This document shows, piece after piece, positions 32,643-43,634 of a DNA stretch of 64,000 nt. The notes beneath the pieces were generated by a model. It did not search any database. It was given only the letters and a program-made list of their open reading frames with translations, and was not told where the DNA came from. The position numbers and the translations under genes were made by a program. The stretch spans positions 1,240,001 through 1,304,000 of the forward strand of contig OX596334.1 in assembly GCA_951394405.1 (NCBI GenBank). Direction: 5' to 3'. The first letter of the stretch is position 1, and every line of letters starts with the position of its first letter. Source of the DNA: Coprinellus micaceus (lineage: Eukaryota; Basidiomycota; Agaricomycetes; Agaricales; Psathyrellaceae).

Positions 32643-35129
32643 ATGTGGACTCCTCTCATCCTCGCGGGCGTGGCCATCGCGCCTCTCGCCTTCGCTCAGC
32701 AGACCCAAGACGCGCCTGGCCAACCCCGGCGCAATGGCTCGCCAGGGACTTTCGAGGTCGTTGGTCAATCGCTTGTCAGCGCCCAACAGGTACGATCGCC
32801 ATCATCTACTCTCGTCTCATCCTGATGCCCCTGGTAGCTTTTCCTTGGCCACCAGAACGCAGTGTACTTTCTCGACAAAGTCGAGAACAACCCAAATCAA
32901 ATCAACGGCCATCCCGCCTGGGGGTCAGGTACGGGGCATTGTGCAGTCATATTCATATTTCAACATTGGACTCATGCATTCCCCAGAATGGAGGCTTTCA
33001 GATGACCAGCAACGCCCCCTGGACGTCGTGACCAACTCCTTCTGTGCGGTCAGTCCGCCACATCCCACCTCACGGTTGACCTTGCTGACAATGCCAACGA
33101 CAGGGAGGTGGGGCCCTCGGTAACGGTACTTGGATCAACGTCGGTGGAAACCAGGCAGTGACTTGGGGAGGGAATGGTGCTGATGTGCAGGACGGAAGTA
33201 GCGGTCCATACTTTGACGCCGATGGTCGACAGTCGTATGTCTACCTTTCGATATCACTTGAAGGGCGCTAAACCTGAGCTTCCTCCAGGGTCAGGTACAT
33301 GTCCAAGTATGAGGCCAAGGGAGGTTGCTGATATCGCCTAGAATGCTGGACCCGTGTACCGATCAGAACTGCGACTGGAGGATCTCGCCTCACCAATCCG
33401 ACCAACGATGGTACCCGACCCTGTAAGTTTTGAATTATGGTGTAAAAGATCCAGTACGCTCAAACAAATCTCTAGCGAGACTCTTGAAGACGGAAGCATC
33501 ATCATTGTACGACCCTCAGATATATCCGGTTAACACTCTTTCTAAATGGGTCCCATTAGCTCGGTGGTTGCAGAAACGGCGGCTACGTCAACGACCAATA
33601 CCAGGATAACCCGACCTACGAGTTCTTCCCTCCGACCGGTGGCCCCATCCACTCGCCAGTTCTCGCTCGCAACCTCCCTGTTAACCTGTACCCGTTAGTT
33701 TGGCTCCTCCCCTCTGGCAAGCTCCTCCTCCAAGCAAACTATGAGACCATTCTCCTAGACAGGGTGCAGAACAGAGAGACTCCACTCGACAACATGCCAG
33801 ATGCAGTCAGAGTATACCCCGCCAGTGCTGGTACCATTATGCTTCCACTAACCCCAGATAACGGATACACTGCGACTGTTCTGTTCTGTGGAGGTTCGAG
33901 CGTGGCCACGGAGAGGTTTGTCCCCGAACCTCTCGTTCATTGGACATCCAGTTTAAACGCGCCTTTTACCCAGGTGGCAAGCCCCCGACTTCATCGCTAT
34001 TCAGCAAGCTCCCTCCACGTCTTGTGTCAAGATTACCCCAGATGTATCTGGCGCCTATTCGCATGACGATCCTCTCCCAGAGGCCCGAAGCATGCTTAAC
34101 TTCATCCACTTGCCCGACGGAACCATCCTAGGCTTGAACGGCGCGGGGACGGGTCAGTAGCGCATCTATGAGTGGTAAACAGGTGCTGACGATACGGCGC
34201 TAGGAACTGCTGGCTATGGAAATGTGACGTGGGCTCAAGGGCAGTCGTACGCTGATAATCCTGTCATGACGCCTATTCTATACAACCCCAACGCCCCCGC
34301 TGGTCAGAGGTTCTCCAGGAACGGATTCCAAACGAGCAATATACCCCGCATGTATCACTCCTCCGCTACTCTCCTTCCCGATGGTAAAGTCCCCGCTTCT
34401 CTTCTGTCATCTCCAGCTAACGTCCTTCTTAGGGTCTGTAATGGTTTCCGGCTCGAATCCTAACTCCGACTTCAACACTGGGGTCAAGTTCTCGACGGAG
34501 TACCGTACCGAACTCTTCTACCCCAGCTACTTCGGAAAGTCGAGGCCTCAGCCGAAGGGTCTCCCAACCCAGCTGAGCTATGGGGGGCCTTCTTTCGATG
34601 TGCACCTCTCGTCCGACGACCTCTCCGGAAACGTCGACAATGTCAATCACGTCTCCGCCGTTGTTATCCGGACTGGGTTCTCCACGCACGCAATGGTATG
34701 TGGTACTCCTCCTCCTCGTCCGGCTTGGGGTCCTTCTTCACGCTTGCTCATCCACGTCCATAGAACATGGGCCAGCGTTACGTTGAACTCACCTCCTCAT
34801 TCACCGGGTACCAATCCAACCACACCGCAACCCTCCACGTCTCTCAGCTTCCCCCGAATGCCGCAGTCCTTGCCCCTGGACCTGCGCTACTTTTTATCGT
34901 CGTGAACGGAGTGCCGTCTGTTGGCGTTCACATCATGGTTGGGTCCGGCCAGATTGGGGCCCAGCAGATGGGGCAGGTAGCCAACCTACCCGGAAGCCAG
35001 ATTCTGCCTGCGGCCAGTAGTAATTCCAAGGATAATAGGAAGAACGAGGCCGTCGCGAGGGTTGGTGTTCGGGCGAGCGTGGTGCTCGTTGCTCTGTCTG
35101 GTGCGGTGGGCCTTTTGGTGGGGTTGTAG
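32643..35129 (+). CDS. Glyoxal-oxidase-like copper radical oxidase (AA5_1) with GPI-like tail
   Basis: Twelve exons: 32643-32789, 32838-32928, 32987-33048, 33104-33234, 33289-33294, 33342-33422, 33476-33506, 33560-33915, 33974-34152, 34204-34383, 34433-34695 and 34764-35129, giving 630 residues. A signal peptide ends at AFAQQ. Copper radical site: Cys99 (NSFCAGG) and Tyr203 (PTYEFFP) form the expected thioether pair; Tyr412-His413 (RMYHSSATLLPDG) and His507 (STHAMN) are the other ligands. The fifth exon is only six nucleotides; including it restores the conserved QSVRMLDPC. The C-terminus is hydrophobic (ASVVLVALSGAVGLLVGL) after a polar Ser/Asn stretch, like a GPI signal. The family oxidises aldehydes such as glyoxal and methylglyoxal to acids, producing H2O2 for peroxidases. 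The ligand set is complete, so activity is expected. Confidence 0.9.
33289..33294 (+). other. Six-nucleotide micro-exon of the copper radical oxidase gene
   Basis: ggtcag lies between an acceptor AG (33287-33288) and a donor GT (33295-33296). With the flanking exons it encodes S-V-R, restoring the family motif (Q-S-I/V-R-L/M-L). Skipping it would keep the frame but delete two conserved residues. Confidence 0.65.
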
Positions 35130-35578
35130 AGACGCTTGGTCGATGATAGACCGATTCCTATGTTGCATAAGGCTCAAATCTTTCTCATACTATATCCACG
35201 ATTGTGCTCGATGTGATCGTCCTTGTACCCGCCTTCCATCATATTTACCCCGCGAACGTCTTGATCTTGTGAGAATTCACTTCAGCGACACTAGCAACTA
35301 TGCGCCATAGTTTGGTGACAGAAGTTCGACTCTTCGAGAGGCATGCCCATCGCGGGCACGTGTCGCGACGCGCTCAGGATTCAACTTTTCAGCCCTTTAC
35401 CTCCGACCATCATCACCAGCCATTGGCCCCGTTCATAGAACTGACTTTCAAACGCGTTTCCCTGCCCTAGGTACGTCACCTCTCTCTATTTCTATTCTAC
35501 CTGCTGCACACTTAATGACTTTCAATACCAGCTCACCCCACCTCTGAATCAAACCAGGCTTGGTCCCCTGCCTTCTAA
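35130..35578. other. Intergenic, no gene seen
   Basis: Between the copper radical oxidase and the FunK1-5 pseudogene. Only short frames; probably the 3' UTR of one gene and the decayed promoter of the other. Confidence 0.4.
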
Positions 35579-37788
35579 TGAGTTCGACGGCGGAGCAAGG
35601 CCTCATCTTCACCCTTCCAAAAAGTCAGCGCGAGCCGCCGACCAAGAGCGCCAGCAATAGCACCACAAGTGGTAACGCCAAAGTTGAGGAAGCAGAGGCG
35701 CTTCGAGAGTTTGGGGAAAGGGTCTATTCAGTGAATGTTCGAGCAGCCAGGACTATATACAGCGAAACTACGAAGGGAGGGCTAATATCTGGGTATTTGG
35801 AAGCAACGGAGTCTGGGTACGACACCGCACACAACAGGTGGTCTGACTTCTTCCTGAAACGGGTAGTAAAGACGAGCTCTGCGATTCCCTCACCGAGATC
35901 GTGAACAACGTAATCCGCCATTTCAACCCAATCCCAACATTAGGAGCTACACGCACGGCAATAAACTCACATAGCAGGATGTGAAGCCAGACGAGCTGAA
36001 AGGGCTGCGCGTCGATCATTGTAAGCGATCGGCGGTGTATTGCCGGTGCGTCGACGCTGTCCTCCCGCTGTACTACTGGCGTTCAACTGATTTTCGGTCA
36101 GGCAAATCTTCATTCAGCAACCAAATCGCCACTTTGCCCGTTCTATGATGGTCACCGAGAAGCAATTTCGGCTTATACACTACGATCGTAGCAGCGTCTA
36201 TGTTACCCCCTCTTCGATATACACGCCGAAGCCGAGCTATTCGTCCAATACCTTCTAGGCCTCACTTCCCTCGACGAGAAACTGCTTGGCCTTGACACCT
36301 CAGTGCGATGGAACATCGACAAGAACACGGGGAAGAAGGTGTCGGGCACCGTCCAGCTCGACGAATACGACGAAGCGACCAAGACGGCAACCACCCTGAC
36401 GTACGATCCCGACATGGACGAGCCAGCCTTCGCCCGCCCAGGCATTCGTGGCCGTGGGACAGTATGCTGGCACGGAAGAGATCCTAGAACCGGCGAAAAC
36501 GTCGTGATAAAGGACGGATGGCACACGGAATGTCATCTCCCCGAGTCTGATTACCTCGTGAAAGCAAGGGGCATCTCAGGGGTTGTGCAGATGCTCACAT
36601 CCCAGGGCAACTGTACCGAAACCTTGCACTATCGCCCTCTCAACTCAAGGCTGTGGAATTCAAAAATCGTTTCAAGTTTCGCATCGTCGCAAAGAAGTAT
36701 GGATCGATGATCTGGTACTTTAGGACCCGTTTACAGCTGCTATGTGCGCTTCGCGACGCTATCATAGGTGCGCCTTTTACAGCGTTCCTCTCTGAGTATT
36801 CACTCACCGTCCTCCTAGGTCACCGCGAACTGTTCGAGCGCGACGTACTCCATAGGGACGTGTCGGTGCAGAACATCCTCCTCGGGCTTCCTGACGCAGC
36901 TGAAGGCGACAGAGGCATCTTAATAGACCTTGACATGGCGACCCATGCTGAGCGCGGCATGTCTTCGCAACCTGCGAACCCATTCACGGTGAATATAGCC
37001 CAATCTCCTCTTCTATGACGCTGATATGACAGTGTTTAAAGGGTACTCGGCCGTACCAGTCCGTTCATGTTCTCAAAGGCTGGGCTTCCAAGCCCCCGCC
37101 TCCCCACGACTACACCGACGACCTTGAATCATTCTTCTACGTCTTCGCCCACTTCATGTATCTCTTCCAAAGCCCGGGTATATTGGTAGAAGTCAAACCA
37201 GACTGGGTAGAAGATTGGACTAGAGACGACACCGTCTGGGTGGCTGGTTCCAAGGGATTATTTGTCTTCAGCCTTACCAGGATGACCGGGATCTCGAAGT
37301 TCTGGGGCCCCACCTGCACCACCCTCCTAAAGGAATTCCATCAGGTCATCCGCGACACTGTGCGGGAGAAGATTTTGATTGAAGACGATCCGTGTACGGA
37401 CGCGCAGAGCAAGACCACAGCATACGAAATTTTGGCCCAGAACACGGAGGTGTACTTCGACAGGGTTAAAATCGCATTCGACAAGGCGATCGGCGCGCTC
37501 TCTAAGGAGGGCTTAAACACTGATGAACTCAAGCCATACCCAGACCTTACTCTGGATATCCCGAGCCCTCTGCCCTCCAGTTCTCCGTCTACCAAGCCTG
37601 CCGCACCTGCAACTCCGAAGAGCCCACTAGTCTATGCCTGGCCTCACAGTCCTAGTCCGCAGCTGCAAACGGCGAAGAAGCGATCGTTTCGTGGAGACGA
37701 TGCCACCACACCCAGCAAGCGTCACCACACTGAAGGTAAACCTCAAGCTCCGGCCTTGGACGTCAGCCACAAGCCTCACCCCGTCTAG
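35579..37788 (+). pseudogene. FunK1 fungal-type kinase 5, multiply disrupted
   Basis: The FunK1 order and introns are recognisable from MSSTAEQG at 35579 to the stop at 37788, but the frame is broken at least four times. There is a 1-nt-type shift near 35860 (after WSDFFLK). About 45-50 residues are missing near 35975, where AINSHS joins directly to DVKPDELKG and the usual GPSFE...GYTNVAAVI block is gone. There is a shift near 36208 (YVTP to LFDIH) and another near 36640 (HYRP to EFKNRFK). Between lesions the paralogous text is well kept, including VVIKDGW, VLHRDVSVQNILL and LIDLDMA, and the C-terminal exon (residues from GTRPYQS) is intact. The good preservation suggests recent loss. Confidence 0.88.
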
Positions 37789-38193
37789 CAGACTCAATTT
37801 TCCGTTCTTATATTTTTATTCAACTCGATGCCCTTATCAGCAACTCCCTGTGTCCTTATGCTTCTATCTGTACGAATGCCCTATGACTACCTCCATTTGA
37901 TCCATAGCGTTCTTCTGATTAATGGTGGAATGGTGAGGTGAAACAGGCGACGGTGGTGCTTGGCGCGTTCGAGAAGGGGAACTGTGGCTTTGACCTCCGA
38001 GTCGGCGACTATGACCGATGAGCACGTGAGTGAGTCCATAATTGTCGATTCGTGTTGTCTTCTGTTAGGTGGTTCCGAAAAGGCAAGTCAGGGGTCGCCA
38101 AATAAACTCCGACTTGAACATGCTCGGGAGCAATTTCCCTCTTAACCCTCAACCATTACCTCCTCTACTCTCCGGTTTCCAGTCAGCGCCGCT
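37789..38193. other. Intergenic, no gene seen
   Basis: Between FunK1-5 and FunK1-6. It contains the presumed promoter of FunK1-6; a pyrimidine-rich stretch (38140-38180) precedes its ATG. Confidence 0.4.
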
Positions 38194-40586
38194 ATGCCCA
38201 CCAAACAGCAAAAACGAGAACTCAAAGAAGCACAGAAGGCAGATCGGAATTTCGTGTGGAAGAGCATCGAACATCATCTTGAGCGAGTTGATGATGTATA
38301 TGTGGAGAAAAGCCTGTTTTCGAACATCCGGGGCCTCACCAGGAGAATTGCCAGGTTCAAGGACGCGAGCGAGTTGTACGACAACAAGAGTAAACGTTGG
38401 ACGGGGATGCCTCCTACGGATTCCAACGACGTCGACAGCAAGGGATATAGAACTCAGCTTCGCACCGCCATTTACGACATTGCAAAGGCCGTTTTAGCTG
38501 AAGTTTGTGTTGAAGAGCAACAGGCCGTTCGGAACGTGATTGATAGCCACGGCATCCCTTTTGCGCACAGCAAGGAGCACGACACGACCGGCTTTTGCCC
38601 CTCCTCTTCCCCCGACATTGTTATCCACGCCCAGGAATCCGGGTCATTCGAGGTATTGAGCGCGGGTTCATTCGCCTACACCAACATTACGACTGCTTTC
38701 CATGTGGAGAGTAGTTTCTACTGTAGCGATGGGTATCTCGCTCTGCTTCAACATGTACAAGCGACTGGCGTATACGCTAGGTAAGCTCAGCCATCTGTGA
38801 GGGTCCAGCTTCTGATCTGGCCCATATTCTAGGCAAATCATGATACAGCAGCCCAACCGAAAGCACGTGCGACTGCTTTTCTTCTCTGAGGAGCACTTTC
38901 GATTGCTCCATTTCGACCACGCCGGCTGCCAATATAGCAGCGTCTTCGATGTCCATGAAAAGGCCGACCTCCTCATTCGACTAATTGTTGGCCTCAGCTC
39001 ACCTGACGAAGAAGACTTGGGCCTCGATACCTCCGTCAAGTTCGCGGTGGAGGGCGGGAAGAAAGTTGGAGGCGTCATAGAAGCTTCAGATGGAGAGAAA
39101 ATCGTCGAGTATCCCTTGGTCTCCGTCAATCCTCGATTCATCTCAGGCTACCTGGTCGGACCTGGTACTGTGCTGTGGGACGTGAAGGATCCGGAGACTG
39201 GCGAGCCCCTGGTGATACGGACCTCTTGGAAGAAGCGTGGAGACCAACCCCTGGATAAAGCCATCGAGCTTGCGAAAGGCGTCACTGGGGTGGTCCAGGT
39301 GATCTCTTGCGAAACTCTCCGAGATGGGGTTCTCGACCATCGCGGGCCCAAATCCGAGAAGCAGGACTCGCCATACGATCTGCAGGACCAGTTATACGTT
39401 TCCTCGCGGACCCGAGTCGTCATGGAGAAGTATGGAAAACGCGTCAGTCGGATGATCCGCGAGGAGGATGTCATTTCCATTATGCGCGACGCGATCCATG
39501 GTGAGTAACTTAGCATTAACCATGCATTGCGCCTCACACGGGGAACCAGGTCATGGAAACTATCTACTACAGAAGGGGATGCTGCACCGCGACGTCGCGA
39601 GAGGTAACATACTCCACGCGAACTCGCCTCCTGAGGATCGCGCTCGGGGTGTATTGATCGACCTCGAACAAGCGACCCTGTACGACGAGCTGAAATCTGG
39701 AGAGGTCACCGACACAACGGTTAGTGCTTCACCCCACTTTTCGAATTCGAAACCATGATATTGACCCGTGGATACTCTCTAGGGTACAAAGCCTTATCTG
39801 TCAATCTCGGTCTTGGAACGGCGCGTCGACGGAACTGATAGAACTCTTTTCAATGACCACATGGACGACCTCGAATCTTTCCTCTACGTGCTATGCGAAA
39901 TCGTCTTCGAGAGGGCGTACTTCACCCACGAGGAAGCTGGCCTCACATTCAATATCGAGAAACCGAAGTTCCTTTCGGAGTGGGAAAACTGCGATACCTG
40001 GACAGTTTTGGCAGCAAAGCGGAGGTTCCTCGATGAACCAGAACAGATAAACTTAGAAGGGATCGATGCGTACTGGAGCCCAGCGATTCAAACGCTCCTC
40101 AAGACATTATTCTGCTTTATCAAGAGGAACTGGAGTCTCAAGGAGAGCTTTCACATGACCAAGGACACAGACGCCGCTCACAAGGCGTTTTGTGACAAAG
40201 CGGAGCAGCATTATGCCGAGGTTCTTGGTATGTTCGATACAGCCCTGAAGGAATTGGGGGTCCCGATCCACGACCTCATGTTCCCGAAGTCCCAAACTCC
40301 TTTGGATGTTGCGAAAACCAAAGGGAACACTCGGAAGGGTCAGCCCAAGAAAAAAGCACAGACTATCGAGAAAAGGTCTCGAGCTGCTGGCACGAAGCGA
40401 AAGCGTAACATGGATGAACAGGAGCCTGTACCAGCTGGGAAGCCGAGGCGCAGCACCGTCCGCCGTCGCGCAGACGCCCGCCCTACGCCAAAGAGGAACG
40501 CCAGCAGTAGCGCAGGAAAGACAGCTGCTCCCGAACCCAAACAAGGTGGTCCTCACCCGAAGCGTGCCCGTCAGACCAAGGCTTAA
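38194..40586 (+). CDS. FunK1 fungal-type kinase 6, divergent, beta-3 Lys replaced by Arg
   Basis: Exons are 38194-38780, 38833-39500, 39550-39719 and 39783-40586, giving 742 residues. Exon 2 (668 nt) and exon 3 (170 nt) have the same lengths as in FunK1-3 and FunK1-4, so the lineage is shared, but the sequence is much more divergent. The nucleotide-binding Lys seen in all other copies (V-x-I/V-K-D-x-W) is Arg here (LVIRTSW, R325). HRD is kept (MLHRDVARGNIL, H431-D433) and so is the metal Asp (LIDLEQA, D456). The N-terminus is charged and helical. The C-terminal 130 residues are extremely basic (KKKAQTIEKRSR, TKRKRNMDEQ, VRRRADARPTPKRN), pointing to nuclear or nucleic-acid association. It could be a pseudokinase, or Lys327-Lys329 nearby could compensate. 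No frame damage is seen. Confidence 0.88.
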
Positions 40587-40886
40587 TCGACCCTCGGTTT
40601 CGTTGCTATGATATATCCTGTCTCCTTGACTTTGTATGAATGTCTCTGGGTAACACGCGTTGTCCCAAAGCACCTTCCCTTACTACTGTCAATGTACTTA
40701 CGATAGCGGCCTAGTAAAAGACTCGCGGACCGATAGGATAGAGTGGGGGAGGTTGTAAACGCGGCGACGGTAGTTGAAGCTGGGCGATATACATATGCGG
40801 TTCCATGTAGCAAAAGAGTGCGGATAATTATGCAGATGCATATATAAGAGAGATAACGAAGTCCATGAACGTCCCGAGCGGCCCAA

Positions 40887-42988
40887 TTAGCTCATCGCCA
40901 ATCCAGGGCGAACAGCATAATGCTTGGGCCTTTCGTCGTCGTCGAAAGGCATAGGGTCGGACAGGAAAAATGCCAACCAAACAGGCTTGGCAACGTCCTT
41001 CGCTTCGTCCAAAAGTGTGCAGAGTGTAACGATTGCAACGATGAGGGCGAAGATCTAGAGTTCGAGGAGATTGTTGGATTAGGCTCGACTTCGGACGCAA
41101 AACAGAAGTGTAAAAAGTGAGACTTGCCTGTCCAAAGGGCATGTCGTTCGAGCGACTGGGACTTGCATTATTGGAAGACTGGATCCACATGATGTGGGGT
41201 CCGAGAATGATCCAGCTAGATTTGAATATATGGGCGCGGCGGAACAGTCCCTTGCTAAAGTTCGACCAGGAGTTAGTGGAGGACTGGCTATGGAGTCGGG
41301 CAGCCAAGACGTACTTGAGCTTATCAAAGGTCAGTCCGCGCTTAAACGGCCAGGTTGAGGTTGCGAGCCACGTCACGATCCATAAGCCAAGAACGGCTAT
41401 GTTGAGAACGAGGTACGAAAGGTCGCTCCCATCCGGCTGTCTACCTATCTGGCCGGCACTGGCAAACATCTTGGGATCGCCAATCAAGACGATGAAGATG
41501 TTCACAACGAGCACGATCATTCCGAAGATAACCCTAGATAATGGGGTGGCCGAGTCAGTACTTGGTGCCTTGAGGAAAGAAATGCGATGCTCACAAGAAA
41601 ATTGGGAGGAAGATGCGCATGGAACCGGTGTAGTTTCGAGCGCACCAAGCCGCGGCTGTGCAAGTGACGAAGAAGAAGACCCAGTCAGGGGTCGTGGGGA
41701 CGAGCACGAAGACAATTTTGAAGATATAGTAGCCCGCCAAAAGCAGCGAGATCCTAGCAAACCAAGTCCTCAATTTCTACGCCCCATATTCAAGCCACAT
41801 TTTACGACTCACGCAATCCGAATAGAATACTCCTTGACCCAGTTGCTATCGTACTTGGGGCGATGGCGGAATAGCCCGAGAGTAATGATGAGCCAAGCGA
41901 GGAGGTCCTTAGAGTCGATATACCACACTTGAATCGTAGGAAGGGCGGATACTTGCATGAGGGTCACAATGGCGATGAATAGACCGCGATTCATGAAGTT
42001 CGGGAATTGGTCGTTGAGGATGATCTCAGTCCAAGTGATAATGTCGACCTGCCCTGTGTTCGTGGACATTTTATCCAGCGCTTCGTAGTCGGTGTCTCCC
42101 TTGCTCGCATCGCTTAAACGGATTAACCGTGGGGTGAGTCAATGCACTAAACCGGGGTCGATTGAAACTCACAATATCGGGGTCGGTCCTTCATATGTCG
42201 GCCGCATCGTCCACAGCTTGATGAGGCCCCACGAGAGATAGAAAAGGACCACAGTAACGACCGTCTGAAGGGCAAACGGCAGCATCCAAGCAAGGTTGAA
42301 CCACAAGTCTGTCCCATATTCCCTGTCGCAATCCGGCTGCGAGAACTTGACGGCTTTGAAGGGCTGGAACGTGATCACCATAAATGCGATGGTGTAGGCC
42401 AAGCTGCCGAGAACAACCAGCCTTGTCAGCTTGACCTCCCAAGACTGTGACGCCGTCTTGTTCTTGTTCGAGTGCACTATGGGGAAGACGGTGGCGTTCC
42501 AGAATGACCGAATGGTGAGGTACCACAGGTAAAGCGTCGCGGGGGACGCAACGCAGATGATCACAAACATGGCGTCGGCTTTTGTGAGGTCGTGCTTTGC
42601 GACAGAAACGGTGCCGGCGATTAGGAACGAGTAGAGCACTGCCAAGTGGGCGTAGAGCATAGGTCGCTTGAGCCATGGAATGTAGCACAGAATGAACCCT
42701 GGGAACAGCGATGATGTTGCGTGGGCGTTGCGGAGAGAAATGAGCGCGTACCATAGATAATGGTGGTAATGTAGACTGTGTGGGGCCTCAGAATCGATTC
42801 CCCTCTGAAAAGAGACACCCCTTACCAGAAATCTGCTGCCCAATACCAGTCACATCGGTGTTAGGGCACGGCCCAAAAGGACAGCTGTCGCTGACTGGAT
42901 TTGTGCAGAAAGCCTTCTTGTAGGCCGATTTGTCGGCTAGAAAGACGAACGTGAGGTCGGCCGCGGAGGTGACATTAATCGCAGACAT
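40887..42988 (-). CDS. Polytopic membrane protein of unknown function
   Basis: Exons (minus) are 42988-42826, 42775-42752, 42698-42173, 42112-41813, 41768-41595, 41533-41128 and 41054-40887, giving 586 residues. Exon 2 has only 24 nt. The sixth intron has a consensus GC donor (CAG|GCAAGT). Hydrophobic segments include VYITTIIYGFILCYI, AHLAVLYSFLIAG, MFVIICVASPATLYLWYL, LAYTIAFMVITF, LQTVVTVVLFYLSWG, FIAIVTLMQVSAL, LLLAGYYIFKIVFVLV, VFFFVTCTAAAW, VIFGMIVLVVNIFIVLIG and YLVLNIAVLGLWIVTWLA, so about ten membrane passes. The N-terminus is extracellular-like, with Cys (AFCTNPVSDSCPFGPCPN). The segment LPTIQVWYIDSKDLLAW looks like a conserved signature. I recall basidiomycete homologues without assigned function. 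Transporter or channel cannot be decided. Confidence 0.8.
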
Positions 42989-43634
42989 GTCTTCCAGCCC
43001 CGCGAATGGGAAAGAAATGAAAGGGAGAGACGGTTGGGGTGTCAGGACGATAACTTATTGACAATTGATATATCTGTTGGGGAGTGGGTTCGCGCCCATC
43101 GCCCATCGCGGTACTGCCTCGGGCTTGGCTCCTAACCTTGTGGGTGCAGCCAGCGCTGTCAGCGAGCGCCCACCTGAAAGCGCCCATTCGGGGAGGTAAC
43201 GAGAGAGCACCGGACTTGGTTTAGCAGTAAGGGTTAGGATGACCTTGGTGCACTACTCACCAGCGAATTTGCAATACTCCACCACGAGGTGGCATCTGGG
43301 CGCCCAGCGCCCGAGCGTGCCATGACGACATCCTTGTCGAGAATCATCATTAAACCTGACGAAATAGACACAGAAGCGCCAAGACATTCCACTCTAGGAA
43401 GTGGGATTGTAGATACGCCCAAATCGTTGTTTGGTGCTTGTAAATTGTATACTGGAACACACACCAAGGGATCTGGAATGGACGCCGTATCGCCTACAAA
43501 TGCGATCGGTTCGGAGCTACTACCTCCTTCCCGCTTCTCCTCTGCCTCTGTGACCAGAGACATGGTTCGAAAGAGGAGGTAGAACGCAGACAGATAGAGC
43601 ACTATGAGAGAACCCTCCGAGTAACTAGCAAGTC
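42989..43634. other. Intergenic, no supported gene
   Basis: Promoter side of the membrane protein gene. Frames at 43234-43602 (minus) and 43289-43582 (plus) overlap each other and lack recognisable content or splice partners. Confidence 0.4.

Noticed and set aside
33880..34000. Frameshift in the copper radical oxidase around VATER
   Set aside because: A GTTTGT...CCCAG intron (33916-33973) restores ER-WQAPDFIAIQQ and the conserved STSC segment.
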